From positions 434,001 to 498,000 of the forward strand of contig NZ_MECJ01000029.1 in NCBI RefSeq assembly GCF_014596475.1: 64,000 nucleotides of DNA. Reading direction: 5' to 3'. Positions 8,206-15,356 of this stretch are shown here, piece by piece. The stretch's first letter is position 1, and each line of letters begins with the position of its first letter. The notes below the pieces were generated by a model. The model was not told the origin of the DNA. It saw nothing but the letters and a program-made list of their open reading frames with translations, and ran no database searches. Origin of the DNA: Streptomyces sp. CBMA152. GTDB lineage: Bacteria; Actinomycetota; Actinomycetes; Streptomycetales; Streptomycetaceae. The translations under genes and the position numbers were made by a program.

Positions 8206-9018
8206 CTACCTCTGGGCAGGGCGTACGGAGGCTTCCTCCGCCTCCGCCCGGACCGGGACCGGTGCGGAGGCCACGGACTCCGCGGCAGCCTTGGCCTTGG
8301 CCTCCGCCAGCGACTTCGCCTTGGCCTCCTCGGCCGCCCGCTCGACCTTCTCGGGCGTCACGAACCGGTATCCGACATTGCGGACAGTCCCGATCAGGGA
8401 CTCGTGCTCGGGGCCGAGCTTGGCCCGCAGCCGCCGTACGTGGACGTCGACCGTGCGCGTACCGCCGAAGTAGTCGTAGCCCCACACCTCCTGGAGCAGC
8501 TGCGCGCGCGTGAAGACCCGGCCCGGGTGCTGGGCGAGGTACTTCAGGAGCTCGAACTCCTTGAAGGTCAGGTCCAGGACCCGGCCCTTCAGCTTCGCGC
8601 TGTACGTCGCCTCGTCCACGGACAGATCGCCGTTGCGGATCTCCATGGGGGAGTCGTCCGAGGTGATCTGCTGACGGCCCATCGCGAGCCGCAGCCGCGC
8701 CTCGACCTCGGCCGGACCCGCGGTGTCGAGCAGGACGTCGTCGATGCCCCAGTCGGCGGTGACGGCGGCGAGCCCGCCCTCGGTGACCACCAGGAGCAGC
8801 GGACAGCCGAGCCCGGTGGAGCGCAGCAGCTGGCACAGCGACCGGATCTGCGGCAGATCACGGCGGCCGTCGACAAGGATGACGTCGGCACCCGGGGTGT
8901 CGACGAGGGCCGGGCCCTCGGCGGGGGCCACCCGTACGTTGTGCAGCAGCAGGCCGAGGGCGGGAAGCACCTCCGTCGACGGCTGGAGGGCATTGGTCAG
9001 GAGCAGCAGGGAGCTCAT
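8206..9018 (-). CDS. glnR: GlnR, OmpR-type global nitrogen regulator
   Basis: This 270-residue protein starts MSSLLLLTNALQPSTEVLPA and matches my memory of Streptomyces GlnR. The receiver domain (1-120) is atypical: Asp50 is present (ILVD) but the N-terminal acidic pair and the C-terminal conserved Lys are missing, as known for GlnR, an orphan dimeric regulator not activated by ordinary phosphorelay. The winged-helix domain (about 130-225) has TFKEFELLKYLA and RTVDVHVRRLRAKLG. GlnR controls ammonium assimilation genes. The frame is open farther upstream, but the ATG at 9018 gives the family's start. That ATG overlaps the stop of a 33-codon leader ORF, and a hairpin lies directly before it. 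Confidence 0.95.
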   Translation of the reverse strand: MSSLLLLTNALQPSTEVLPALGLLLHNVRVAPAEGPALVDTPGADVILVDGRRDLPQIRSLCQLLRSTGLGCPLLLVVTEGGLAAVTADWGIDDVLLDTAGPAEVEARLRLAMGRQQITSDDSPMEIRNGDLSVDEATYSAKLKGRVLDLTFKEFELLKYLAQHPGRVFTRAQLLQEVWGYDYFGGTRTVDVHVRRLRAKLGPEHESLIGTVRNVGYRFVTPEKVERAAEEAKAKSLAEAKAKAAAESVASAPVPVRAEAEEASVRPAQR

Positions 9019-9116
9019 CGCGACCCGCCCCCAAGTTCTCGGCTTCGCTCGAACAGGGGGGACCCCCATGCTCCGGTGGTCGTCGCCTTTGGATCGTGCA
9101 CGGTCTGCTCGCCCAT
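9015..9116 (-). CDS. 33-residue leader ORF overlapping the glnR start
   Basis: A short ORF (MGEQTVHDPKATTTG..., 33 residues) begins at an ATG at 9116 preceded by the strong ribosome site GAGGAGGAA at 8-nt spacing. Its TGA overlaps the glnR ATG (ATGA), whereas glnR itself has only a weak GGGCGGG in front. This suggests translational coupling of glnR to the leader. The last 19 codons are encoded by a hairpin-forming dispersed repeat (9028-9067). No function for the peptide is known to me. Confidence 0.55.
   Translation of the reverse strand: MGEQTVHDPKATTTGAWGSPLFERSRELGGGSR
9028..9067. repeat. hairpin repeat in the glnR leader
   Basis: CCCCC-AA-GTTC ... GAAC-A-GGGGG forms a stem with loop TCGGCTTCGCTC (9028-9060), followed by a small GGGGGGACCCCC palindrome (9056-9067). 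I recall close variants of this sequence as common intergenic repeats in Streptomyces. On the glnR transcript the 3' arm contains the G-rich sequence directly before the glnR ATG, so the hairpin could mask ribosome access. Confidence 0.65.
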
Positions 9117-9165
9117 AACGTCGGTTCCTCCTCGGTCCCTGCGAGGACGTTTACGGCACTGCTTC

Positions 9166-9210
9166 GTACTACTTGTACTGCTCGTACTGCTGGTACTTCC
9201 CGTACTTCGT
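9166..9210. repeat. 9-bp tandem repeat, five copies
   Basis: GTACT recurs at 9166, 9175, 9184, 9193 and 9202 with an exact 9-bp period (units such as GTACTGCTC and GTACTGCTG). It lies about 50 bp upstream of the leader ORF of glnR, probably in or near its promoter or untranslated leader. Confidence 0.75.
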
Positions 9211-9350
9211 ACGGTCGGCTCCCGCGCCCCCGGAAGCCTGCTGAGTCTTCTTTGTGAGCCTTCGGTCACCTGCCTGTAACAACGGGCCGGAAACGCAAAA
9301 GGACCCGGGGGCTGCGCTGCCCGGATCCTCTGCCGAGCAGAATAGCCCAC

Positions 9351-10166
9351 ATGAGTTCCGAGCCAGAGGGCCGATTTCACACTGTGGATGTTTCCTCGAT
9401 CACCAGGGGACCTCGGCGGGCCACTCTGCGCACCTCGGACGGCGTGCCGATCGAGGCGGTCCACGACCCGTGCGCGGCGGGCGAAACGGACACCGCGATC
9501 GTGGTCGCGCACGGCTTCACGGGCTCGGCGGACCGCCCCGCCGTGCGGCGTGCGGCGGGGGTGTTCGCCCAGTACACGGGCGTGGTGACGTTCTCCTTCC
9601 GGGGCCACGGGCGCTCCGGTGGGCGTTCCACGGTCGGCGACCGGGAAGTCCTGGACCTGGCGGCGGCGGTGGAGTGGGCGAGATCACTCGGCTACGCGCG
9701 CGTGGCGACCGTCGGCTTCTCGATGGGCGGCTCGGTGGTGCTGCGGCACGCGGCGACGCACAAGGGGAGCACGGAAGCGTGCCCGGCGCACACGGATGCC
9801 GCGGTGTGCGTGAGCGCGCCCGCCCGTTGGTACTACCGGGGGACCGCGCCCATGCGGCGGCTGCACTGGCTGGTCACCCGGCCCGCCGGCCGCCTGGTCG
9901 GCCGCCTCGGCTTCGCGACCCGGATCGACTCCGAGGGGTGGGACCCCGTTCCGCTCTCGCCGGTCGAGGCGGTCCCGCTGATCGCGCCGACCCCGCTGCT
10001 GATCGTCCACGGCGACCGCGACCCGTACTTCCCGCTGGACCACCCCAGGATGCTGGCGGCGGCCGGACCTGCGCCGTTGTGGCTGGAGCCGGGCATGGGG
10101 CACGCGGAGAACGCGGCGGACGAGGAGCTGCTGCGCCGGATCGCGCAATGGCTGTCGGTGGCGTAG
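9351..10166 (+). CDS. alpha/beta hydrolase
   Basis: This 271-residue protein has the alpha/beta-hydrolase fold with oxyanion-hole HGFTGSADRP, nucleophile elbow GFSMGG (Ser), acid in HGDRDPYFPLDH and catalytic His in GMGHAENA. A membrane-proximal cap segment (WYYRGTAPMRRLHWLVTRP) lies between. The substrate is unknown; the fold covers esterases and lipases. No signal peptide is visible, so it is cytoplasmic. It is followed 33 bp later by the MoaD-like gene and may be cotranscribed with it; the upstream 230 bp is the divergent space with the glnR leader. Confidence 0.88.
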   Translation: MSSEPEGRFHTVDVSSITRGPRRATLRTSDGVPIEAVHDPCAAGETDTAIVVAHGFTGSADRPAVRRAAGVFAQYTGVVTFSFRGHGRSGGRSTVGDREVLDLAAAVEWARSLGYARVATVGFSMGGSVVLRHAATHKGSTEACPAHTDAAVCVSAPARWYYRGTAPMRRLHWLVTRPAGRLVGRLGFATRIDSEGWDPVPLSPVEAVPLIAPTPLLIVHGDRDPYFPLDHPRMLAAAGPAPLWLEPGMGHAENAADEELLRRIAQWLSVA

Positions 10167-10199
10167 CCCATCATGGAGCCCGACGAAAGGAGTGTCGCC

Positions 10200-10454
10200 A
10201 TGGCAGCGGGAACCATCCGCTTCTGGGCCGCGGCCAAATCCGCCGCCGGTGTCGCCGAGGAGCCGTATACGGCGGACACGCTGGCTCAGGCGCTCGACGC
10301 GGTGCGCGAGCGCCACCCGGGCGAGCTGACCCGCGTACTGCTCAGGTGTTCGTTCCTTGTCGACGGTGACCCCGTCGGGACCCGCGGGCATGAGACCGTA
10401 CGGCTTGCCGAGGGCGGCACGGTCGAGGTGCTCCCGCCGTTCGCAGGAGGGTGA
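10200..10454 (+). CDS. MoaD/ThiS-family sulfur carrier
   Basis: This 84-residue ubiquitin-like protein ends in the diglycine FAGG needed for thiocarboxylation, and contains FWAAAKSAAGV and the VEVLPPFAGG tail typical of MoaD, the small subunit of molybdopterin synthase. A start at 10173 is possible but has no ribosome site; the ATG at 10200 follows AAAGGAG at good spacing. No moaE or other cofactor gene lies nearby, so a role as a general sulfur carrier cannot be excluded. Confidence 0.85.
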   Translation: MAAGTIRFWAAAKSAAGVAEEPYTADTLAQALDAVRERHPGELTRVLLRCSFLVDGDPVGTRGHETVRLAEGGTVEVLPPFAGG

Positions 10455-10464
10455 CCCCCCAGTC

Positions 10465-11730
10465 ATGAGCGATCAGCAGTACCCGCCGCCGTACCCGTAC
10501 GACGAGCGATATCCGCAGTACGACCAGTACGGGCAGCCGGTCCAACAGCAGCAGTCGTACGACCAGTACCAGCAGTACGACCAGTACGGTCAGCCACTCC
10601 AGCAGCAGCCGGTCCAGCAGCCGGTCCAGCACCAGCACCAGCAGCCGCAGCAGCACGCGCAGCAGCAGTTCCCGCACGACCCGTCGTACCGGGAGCAGCA
10701 GCAGTACACGCAGACCTGGGAGGGCCAGACCTGGGACACCCAGTACCAGCCCACGGTCCAGCCGCAGCCCGTGCAGCAGCCTGTGCAGCAGCCGGTCCAG
10801 GAGCAGTACGCGCAGGCGTACGCGCAGCCCGCCGCCGACACCGCGTATCTGCCGCCGCAGACGGGGTCGGCCCCGCTGCCCCCGGAGGTACCGGTCCGCG
10901 AACCGGCGCCCGCCGAGCCCGTCCGGGCCGACGGCCCCGCGTACAGCTCGCCCACCATCGTCGGCAACGCCCGGATCACCGACGCCCAGCGCGCGCGTGC
11001 CGAGGGGCGTTCGCCGATCATCGCGCCGGGGATGCAGCCCGCCGCGCTGACCGCCGTCCTCGGGCTGCTGCTCGCGGCCGGGGCCGCGCTCGGCAACTAC
11101 GCGCTGGTGGCGCCGCTGGTGCTGCTCCAGGCGGTCACGGCCGCGGGCTGGTTCCGGCTGAACGGGATGTGGCCCGCCCGCCAGGGCATCGCGCTCGCCT
11201 TCGCGGGCGGCCTGATGGCCGATGTGGCGCTCCTCGCGGTCGGCGACGACCACGGGCCCGCCGCGATCCTGGGCACGCTCGGGGTGTGGGTGCTGCTCAC
11301 CCTCGTCCTCCAGCTGCGCAGCCACGCGGACCCGGACGAGCGGATGTACGGCCTGATGGCGTCCGTCACCTCGGCGGCGCTCACGGTCCTGGCGGCCGGA
11401 TACCTCGCCGCGATCCCGCACGCCGTCTCCGTGGGCGCGGTCGCGGTGGCCGTGGCGGTGCCCGCGCGCGCGTTGCCGCTGCCTGGTCCCGTCTCCGTCG
11501 CCGTCTCCCTGCTCGCGGCCGCGGGCGCCGGGATCGCGGTCGGGCAGATGACGGACGTCGGTTCGTCGGGAGCCCTGCTTGGCCTGGCGGCCGGGGTGTG
11601 CGCGCTGATCGGGCTGCGGGTGGCCAGCTACGACTACCCGTCGCGCTTCGTGCACATGACGGCCGGAGTGGCAATGCCGCTCACCGCGGCTGTTCCCGCT
11701 TTGTATCTGATCGGTCGAGTGATCGGGTAA
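10465..11730 (+). CDS. polytopic membrane protein with Gln/Tyr/Pro-rich cytoplasmic tail
   Basis: This 421-residue protein starts with about 110 residues rich in Gln, Tyr and Pro (repeats of QYDQYGQP and QQPVQQ), then a linker to about residue 188. About seven to eight hydrophobic segments follow (ALTAVLGLLLAAGAAL onward), with no recognised domain. I do not know its function. Tails of this composition are common in Streptomyces membrane proteins and are probably disordered. The gene follows moaD by 10 bp, using GGAGG at 10446-10450. Confidence 0.85.
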   Translation: MSDQQYPPPYPYDERYPQYDQYGQPVQQQQSYDQYQQYDQYGQPLQQQPVQQPVQHQHQQPQQHAQQQFPHDPSYREQQQYTQTWEGQTWDTQYQPTVQPQPVQQPVQQPVQEQYAQAYAQPAADTAYLPPQTGSAPLPPEVPVREPAPAEPVRADGPAYSSPTIVGNARITDAQRARAEGRSPIIAPGMQPAALTAVLGLLLAAGAALGNYALVAPLVLLQAVTAAGWFRLNGMWPARQGIALAFAGGLMADVALLAVGDDHGPAAILGTLGVWVLLTLVLQLRSHADPDERMYGLMASVTSAALTVLAAGYLAAIPHAVSVGAVAVAVAVPARALPLPGPVSVAVSLLAAAGAGIAVGQMTDVGSSGALLGLAAGVCALIGLRVASYDYPSRFVHMTAGVAMPLTAAVPALYLIGRVIG

Positions 11731-11836
11731 TTCCGGCGGTTAGGCTCGCATCCGTACAACCGGACAACCGGGCCGATCAGCAGTGGGCTTGATCGCCGGG
11801 CGGATTGAACGACCACGGGTGGGGGACACGTACGCA

Positions 11837-12586
11837 ATGCGCGCACTCCGAATATGGCTGATCGTCGCGGTGGTCCTCGGCGGCCTCTTCGTCGCCGCGG
11901 ACCGCATCGCGGTCAATGTGGTCGAGTCGAAGGTGGCCGACCGGATCAAGAGCAGTCAGGGGCTGAACGCCACCCCCGACGTCTCCATCACCGGGTTCCC
12001 CTTCCTCACCCAGGCGCTCGGCAAGGAGTTCGACGAGGTCGACGTGCGCCTGGGCGGCGTGACCGCCACCGCCGACGGCCACTCGGTCAACGTCACCGAG
12101 GTCAAGGCGAAGCTGCACGACGTGAAGGTCGACAGCGGCTACTCGTCCGCCACGGTCGTACGCGCCGACGGCTCGGCCCGTATCTCCTACGCCGACCTGG
12201 CGAAGGCCGCGCCCAAGGGCGCCACGGTCTCGTACGCGGGTCCCGAGCGGGCCGCCAAGGGACAGATCCAGGTCAGCGGGCAGCTGACCGATCTGCTCGA
12301 CGGGGCGGGGGTGCAGGTGCCGGCCAGCCTGCGGCTGCTGCTGGCCGGTCGTACGGTCAGCACGTACAGCACGGTGACGATCGAGGGCGGGTCCACTGTG
12401 CGGGTGCGGTCCGAGGGGCTGCCCAAGCTCCCCGTTCCGGGGTTCGACGAGAAGCTTCGTAAGGCTGTCGACTACGACCTTCAGATCGCGGGGATGCCGC
12501 GGGGTATCAAGCTCGACAAGGTCGAGGCTTCGAAGGATGGGCTTCTGTTCACTGGGACCGGGACCAACGTCTCCCTGGCGGGGTAG
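11837..12586 (+). CDS. DUF2993 (LmeA-like) secreted or membrane-anchored protein
   Basis: This 249-residue protein has an N-terminal signal/anchor (RIWLIVAVVLGGLFVAAD) and then the DUF2993 fold with SITGFPFLTQALGKEFDEVDV. The mycobacterial relative LmeA is a periplasmic, phosphoinositide-binding protein needed for lipoglycan mannosylation; a lipid-binding role here is inference. The frame extends to 11783, but the ATG at 11837 starts the signal peptide. It is followed by one arm of the dispersed repeat. Confidence 0.82.
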   Translation: MRALRIWLIVAVVLGGLFVAADRIAVNVVESKVADRIKSSQGLNATPDVSITGFPFLTQALGKEFDEVDVRLGGVTATADGHSVNVTEVKAKLHDVKVDSGYSSATVVRADGSARISYADLAKAAPKGATVSYAGPERAAKGQIQVSGQLTDLLDGAGVQVPASLRLLLAGRTVSTYSTVTIEGGSTVRVRSEGLPKLPVPGFDEKLRKAVDYDLQIAGMPRGIKLDKVEASKDGLLFTGTGTNVSLAG

Positions 12587-12604
12587 CCCACAGGGGGCGG
12601 GTTT

Positions 12605-12653
12605 TCGTCTGCGGACCGTGCTGGGCTGGTCGCGCAGTTCCCCGCGCCCCTAA
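12605..12653. repeat. dispersed GC-rich repeat, single arm
   Basis: The left arm of the dispersed element (GTCTGCGGACCGTGCTGGGC followed by GTCGCGCAGTTCCCCGCGCCCC) occurs alone, ending in TAAAGG. The opposing arm seen at 7.1 and 50.1 kb is absent. It lies just after the DUF2993 gene. Confidence 0.85.
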
Positions 12654-12810
12654 AGGCAAGCGGGGTACCCGGTAGCCGGATTGTGAGACGGCTCTGTCCG
12701 GCAGGTAGATGGCCGACAGGGTGACGCCCCCCGGACCGCCGTGAAAGGCGGTCTTCGGCCAATCTCGTCCCGGATCATGGACGATCGTGTCTCAAAATAC
12801 GACACACCGG

Positions 12811-12839
12811 TGACAGGGGTGCGGTCGCGTCCCTACGAT
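12811..12839 (+). promoter_or_regulatory. promoter of the cysteine leader peptide / sulfurtransferase operon
   Basis: TGACAG (12811-12816) and TACGAT (12834-12839) are separated by exactly 17 bp, matching a principal-sigma promoter. The leader peptide ATG begins 7 nt after the -10, so transcription would start at or beside the A of the ATG, giving a leaderless message. A GTGTC...GACAC dyad (12787-12805) just upstream could be a regulator site. Confidence 0.7.
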
Positions 12840-12846
12840 CGGGGCT

Positions 12847-12927
12847 ATGAAGCGACAGGCGGATCTCACGAAGCGGCGGGCAGTCGACCTGTGCCGCGTC
12901 GCCGCCATGCTCTGTCGCCACGCCTGA
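12847..12927 (+). CDS. putative cysteine-responsive leader peptide (26 aa)
   Basis: The ORF encodes 26 residues starting MKRQADLTKRRAVDLCRVAA, with cysteine codons TGC and TGT near its end (LCR ... LCR). Peptides of this kind ahead of sulfur-assimilation genes are annotated in Streptomyces as putative leader peptides. It has no ribosome site and sits exactly at the predicted transcription start. Its stop codon lies in the stem TGAGCG-gaa-CGCTCA. The expected mechanism is attenuation: slow decoding of Cys codons alters downstream RNA folding and so expression of the sulfurtransferase. Confidence 0.75.
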   Translation: MKRQADLTKRRAVDLCRVAAMLCRHA

Positions 12928-12997
12928 GCGGAACGCTCAATTCCTGCATTCCCCAGGCCCTTTCGGGCGATCCGTTCCGTTCCGGATCGTCAGGGCC
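12925..12997 (+). promoter_or_regulatory. candidate attenuator structures after the leader peptide
   Basis: Three pairings are visible: TGAGCG/CGCTCA (12925-12939), CGATCCG/CGGATCG (12968-12989), and GGCCCT/AGGGCC (12956-12961 with 12992-12997) that encloses it. GCCC/GGGC (12957-12968) competes with the last. Mutually exclusive folds directly after a Cys-containing leader support attenuation; no T-run terminator is present. Confidence 0.55.
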
Positions 12998-13080
12998 CGT
13001 GCCGCAGCACTCCGCGCACGCACACAGCGCACCCGCACCCCGCGCAACCCCGCCGCACACTGCCCCGGAGGAGAACCCGC

Positions 13081-13926
13081 ATGAGCCGCAGCGACGTCCT
13101 GGTAGACGCCGACTGGGTCGAGGCCCACATCGACGACCCGAAGGTCGCCCTCGTCGAGGTGGACGAGGACACCTCGGCGTACGAGAAGAACCACATCAGG
13201 AACGCGATCCGGATCGACTGGACCAAGGACCTCCAGGACCCGGTCCGCCGTGACTTCATCGACCAGGAGGGCTTCGAGAAGCTCCTGTCGGCGAAGGGCA
13301 TCGCGAACGACACGACCGTCGTCCTGTACGGCGGCAACAACAACTGGTTCGCCTCGTACGCCTACTGGTACTTCAAGCTCTACGGCCACGACAGCGTCAA
13401 GCTGCTCGACGGCGGGCGCAAGAAGTGGGAGCTGGACTCGCGCGACCTGGTCGACGGTTCGCAGGTTCCGAGCCGCCCGGCGACCGAGTACAAGGCCAAG
13501 CCCCAGAACTCCGCGATCCGCGCCTTCCGCGACGACGTGGTGGCGGCCATCGGCTCGCAGAACCTGGTCGACGTGCGCTCGCCCGACGAGTTCAGCGGCA
13601 AGCTGCTCGCCCCGGCCCACCTCCCGCAGGAGCAGTCGCAGCGCCCGGGCCACGTCCCGTCCGCCCGCAACATCCCGTGGTCGAAGAACGCCAACGACGA
13701 CGGCACCTTCAAGTCGGACGACGCCCTGAAGGAGCTGTACGCGGCCGAGCAGGTCGACCTCGCGAAGGACACCATCGCGTACTGCCGCATCGGCGAGCGC
13801 TCGGCCCTGACGTGGTTCGTGCTGCACGAGCTGCTGGGTGTGACGAACGTCAAGAACTACGACGGTTCGTGGACCGAGTACGGCTCCCTCGTCGGCGTGC
13901 CGATCGAGCTCGGCGCCAACAAGTAA
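13081..13926 (+). CDS. thiosulfate sulfurtransferase (tandem rhodanese)
   Basis: This 281-residue protein has two rhodanese domains. The N-terminal one (about 5-130; DVLVDADWVEAHI ... LLDGGRKKW) is inactive, and the C-terminal one (about 150-278) has the active-site Cys235 in YCRIGERS. It transfers sulfane sulfur from thiosulfate to an acceptor such as cyanide or a thiol. The start follows GGAGGAGAA. The upstream leader peptide implies control by cysteine supply. The next gene encodes a DUF1416 protein, the same pairing as mycobacterial sseA/cysA-type sulfurtransferase with SseC. Confidence 0.93.
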   Translation: MSRSDVLVDADWVEAHIDDPKVALVEVDEDTSAYEKNHIRNAIRIDWTKDLQDPVRRDFIDQEGFEKLLSAKGIANDTTVVLYGGNNNWFASYAYWYFKLYGHDSVKLLDGGRKKWELDSRDLVDGSQVPSRPATEYKAKPQNSAIRAFRDDVVAAIGSQNLVDVRSPDEFSGKLLAPAHLPQEQSQRPGHVPSARNIPWSKNANDDGTFKSDDALKELYAAEQVDLAKDTIAYCRIGERSALTWFVLHELLGVTNVKNYDGSWTEYGSLVGVPIELGANK

Positions 13927-13966
13927 CTCCCGCACACCACCAGACCGTAGACCGTAAGGAAGAACC

Positions 13967-14254
13967 ATGTGTGGAGCGAAGGCAGGCGGCCCCGACGCCT
14001 CGACGATCAAGCCCGGTGAGACCACGATCCAGGGCCAGGTGACCCGCGACGGCGAGCCGGTGGTGGGCTACGTCCGCCTCCTGGACTCGACCGGTGAGTT
14101 CACCGCCGAGGTCCCGACCTCGGCGACGGGCCAGTTCCGCTTCTACGCGGCCGAGGGTACCTGGACCGTCCGCGCCCTGGTCCCCGGTGGCCAGGCCGAC
14201 CGCAAGGTCGTCGCCGAGCAGGGCGGCCTGGCGGAGGTCGCCATCGCCGTGTGA
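13967..14254 (+). CDS. DUF1416 (SseC-like) protein
   Basis: This 95-residue protein starts MCGAKAGGPD and has the DUF1416 beta-sandwich pattern (TTIQGQVTRDGEPVVGYVRLLD, shown in part, then FRFYAAEGTWTVRALVPGG). It is the usual downstream partner of actinobacterial rhodanese sulfurtransferases (SseC in mycobacteria). The N-terminal cysteine is conserved and may handle sulfur, but no activity is established. It lies 40 bp after the sulfurtransferase and before a terminator. Confidence 0.88.
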   Translation: MCGAKAGGPDASTIKPGETTIQGQVTRDGEPVVGYVRLLDSTGEFTAEVPTSATGQFRFYAAEGTWTVRALVPGGQADRKVVAEQGGLAEVAIAV

Positions 14255-14279
14255 CCCGTCGGCGACGCATGAACCGGCC

Positions 14280-14333
14280 GGAGGGCCGCACCCCAGGGGG
14301 TTGGACGCTTACCTGGACCGGGTGCGGCCCTCC
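14280..14333 (+). terminator. terminator of the sulfurtransferase operon
   Basis: Perfect 14-bp arms (14280-14293 GGAGGGCCGCACCC and 14320-14333) enclose a 26-nt loop just after the DUF1416 stop codon. Confidence 0.75.
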
Positions 14334-14374
14334 GTGCCGTTTCCGGGTGCCGGATCCGGTCGTACGCTGGATTC

Positions 14375-14632
14375 ATGTTGGCCCGTCGGCGGCGCGAGTA
14401 CTTCTGGCTGATGGGCGGATGCCTGGTTCTGTTCGTGTCCGCCTGGGGCTTCGTACGGCTGTGGTCGGTGCCGGCGGCCGTCGCGATGTGCGTGGTCGCG
14501 ATGGTGATCCCGCCGGTCGCGGCGATGGTGGCGAACCGGCGCGGGCCCGACGACCGCTGGTGGGACGACCCGTCCGGGGACCCGAAGTCCGACGAGTGGT
14601 GGGACGAGCTGGACGGGAAGAAGAAGTACTGA
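14375..14632 (+). CDS. DUF3099 small membrane protein
   Basis: This 85-residue protein has two transmembrane helices (about 11-27 and 32-50) with the RRREYFWLMGGCLVLF and RLWSVPAAVAM sequences of the DUF3099 family, and a charged, Trp-rich C-terminal tail (DDRWWDDPSGDPKSDEWWDEL). It is actinobacteria-specific with no known function. It is flanked by a terminator upstream and a repeat-like stretch downstream. Confidence 0.8.
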   Translation: MLARRRREYFWLMGGCLVLFVSAWGFVRLWSVPAAVAMCVVAMVIPPVAAMVANRRGPDDRWWDDPSGDPKSDEWWDELDGKKKY

Positions 14633-14640
14633 GCGCTTCG

Positions 14641-14700
14641 TTAGCTGGTCGCGCCCACGCGGCGGAGCCGCAAATCGACACAGCCCCGCGCCCCTGGCAT
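14641..14700. repeat. degenerate dispersed repeat
   Basis: AGCTGGTCGCGC and AGCCCCGCGCCCC frame a central GCGGCGGAGCCGC hairpin, a variant I recall as common in Streptomyces intergenic DNA. The 3' end has a direct repeat GCCCCTGGCATC (around 14690 and 14705). Confidence 0.6.
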
Positions 14701-14714
14701 CCGTGCCCCTGGCA

Positions 14715-15077
14715 TCAGTACACCAGCGCCTGCGTGTCGTCCTTCATTACCTCCTGTACGAAGACCTGCGCTCCCGCGATCCGTACGCCCTCCAGGACGT
14801 CCTTCTCGGTGATGTCGCGCCGGACCGCGCACTGGGTGCACAGGGTGATCCGCCCGGCCGCCAGGATCGACTCGATCAGGTCGGGGAGCGGGGCCGAGTG
14901 CGGGAGTTCGAACTCCGCGGCCCGGCCCGGCAGCGCGAACCACGACGACTCGCCGGTCAGCCAGAGCGAGACCTCGACCCCGCTGGCGACGGCGACCGCC
15001 GCCACCGTGAACGCCTGCGAGCACCGCTCGGGGGCGTCGGCCCCGGCGGTCACCTTGATCACGAGCTTCTTCGCCAT
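14715..15077 (-). CDS. DsrE/DsrF-like family protein
   Basis: This 120-residue protein starts MAKKLVIKVTAGADAPERC and follows the DsrE fold, small proteins that in sulfur oxidisers relay sulfur through a conserved cysteine. A cysteine pair is seen in ITLCTQCAVRR, the expected active-site region, plus Cys19. Given the adjacent sulfurtransferase genes a sulfur-relay role is plausible but inferred. I used the ATG at 15077; the frame extends to 15128. Confidence 0.75.
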   Translation of the reverse strand: MAKKLVIKVTAGADAPERCSQAFTVAAVAVASGVEVSLWLTGESSWFALPGRAAEFELPHSAPLPDLIESILAAGRITLCTQCAVRRDITEKDVLEGVRIAGAQVFVQEVMKDDTQALVY

Positions 15078-15209
15078 ACGCGGAACTGTAGTGCGCACGT
15101 GATCGCCGCCGCGCGCCTCGCGGCGCACCTCACAGAGAGCGCCGTGGCCGAACCCATTAGGCTGGGGTACGGCCCTTTACTGCCCACACGCTCATCCGAG
15201 GAGCACCCC

Positions 15210-15311
15210 GTGCTTGAGGCTTTCTTCGAAACCCTGCTGGTCCTGGTCTGCGTCGGTGTCCTCGCCTTCGCCGGTCTGGCCGTGAAGAAGCTGTACCAGG
15301 GCCAGCGCTGA
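15210..15311 (+). CDS. small single-pass membrane protein (33 aa)
   Basis: A GTG start at 15210, preceded by GAGGAGC, opens a 33-residue protein that is almost entirely one hydrophobic helix (ETLLVLVCVGVLAFAGLAV) with a short basic tail KKLYQGQR. Its function is unknown. It is 45 bp upstream of the nitrobindin-like gene and probably cotranscribed. Confidence 0.7.
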   Translation: MLEAFFETLLVLVCVGVLAFAGLAVKKLYQGQR

Positions 15312-15356
15312 ACCGCGCCCCAGCCGCAGACGTAACGAAAGACTGATCGAAGCCTC

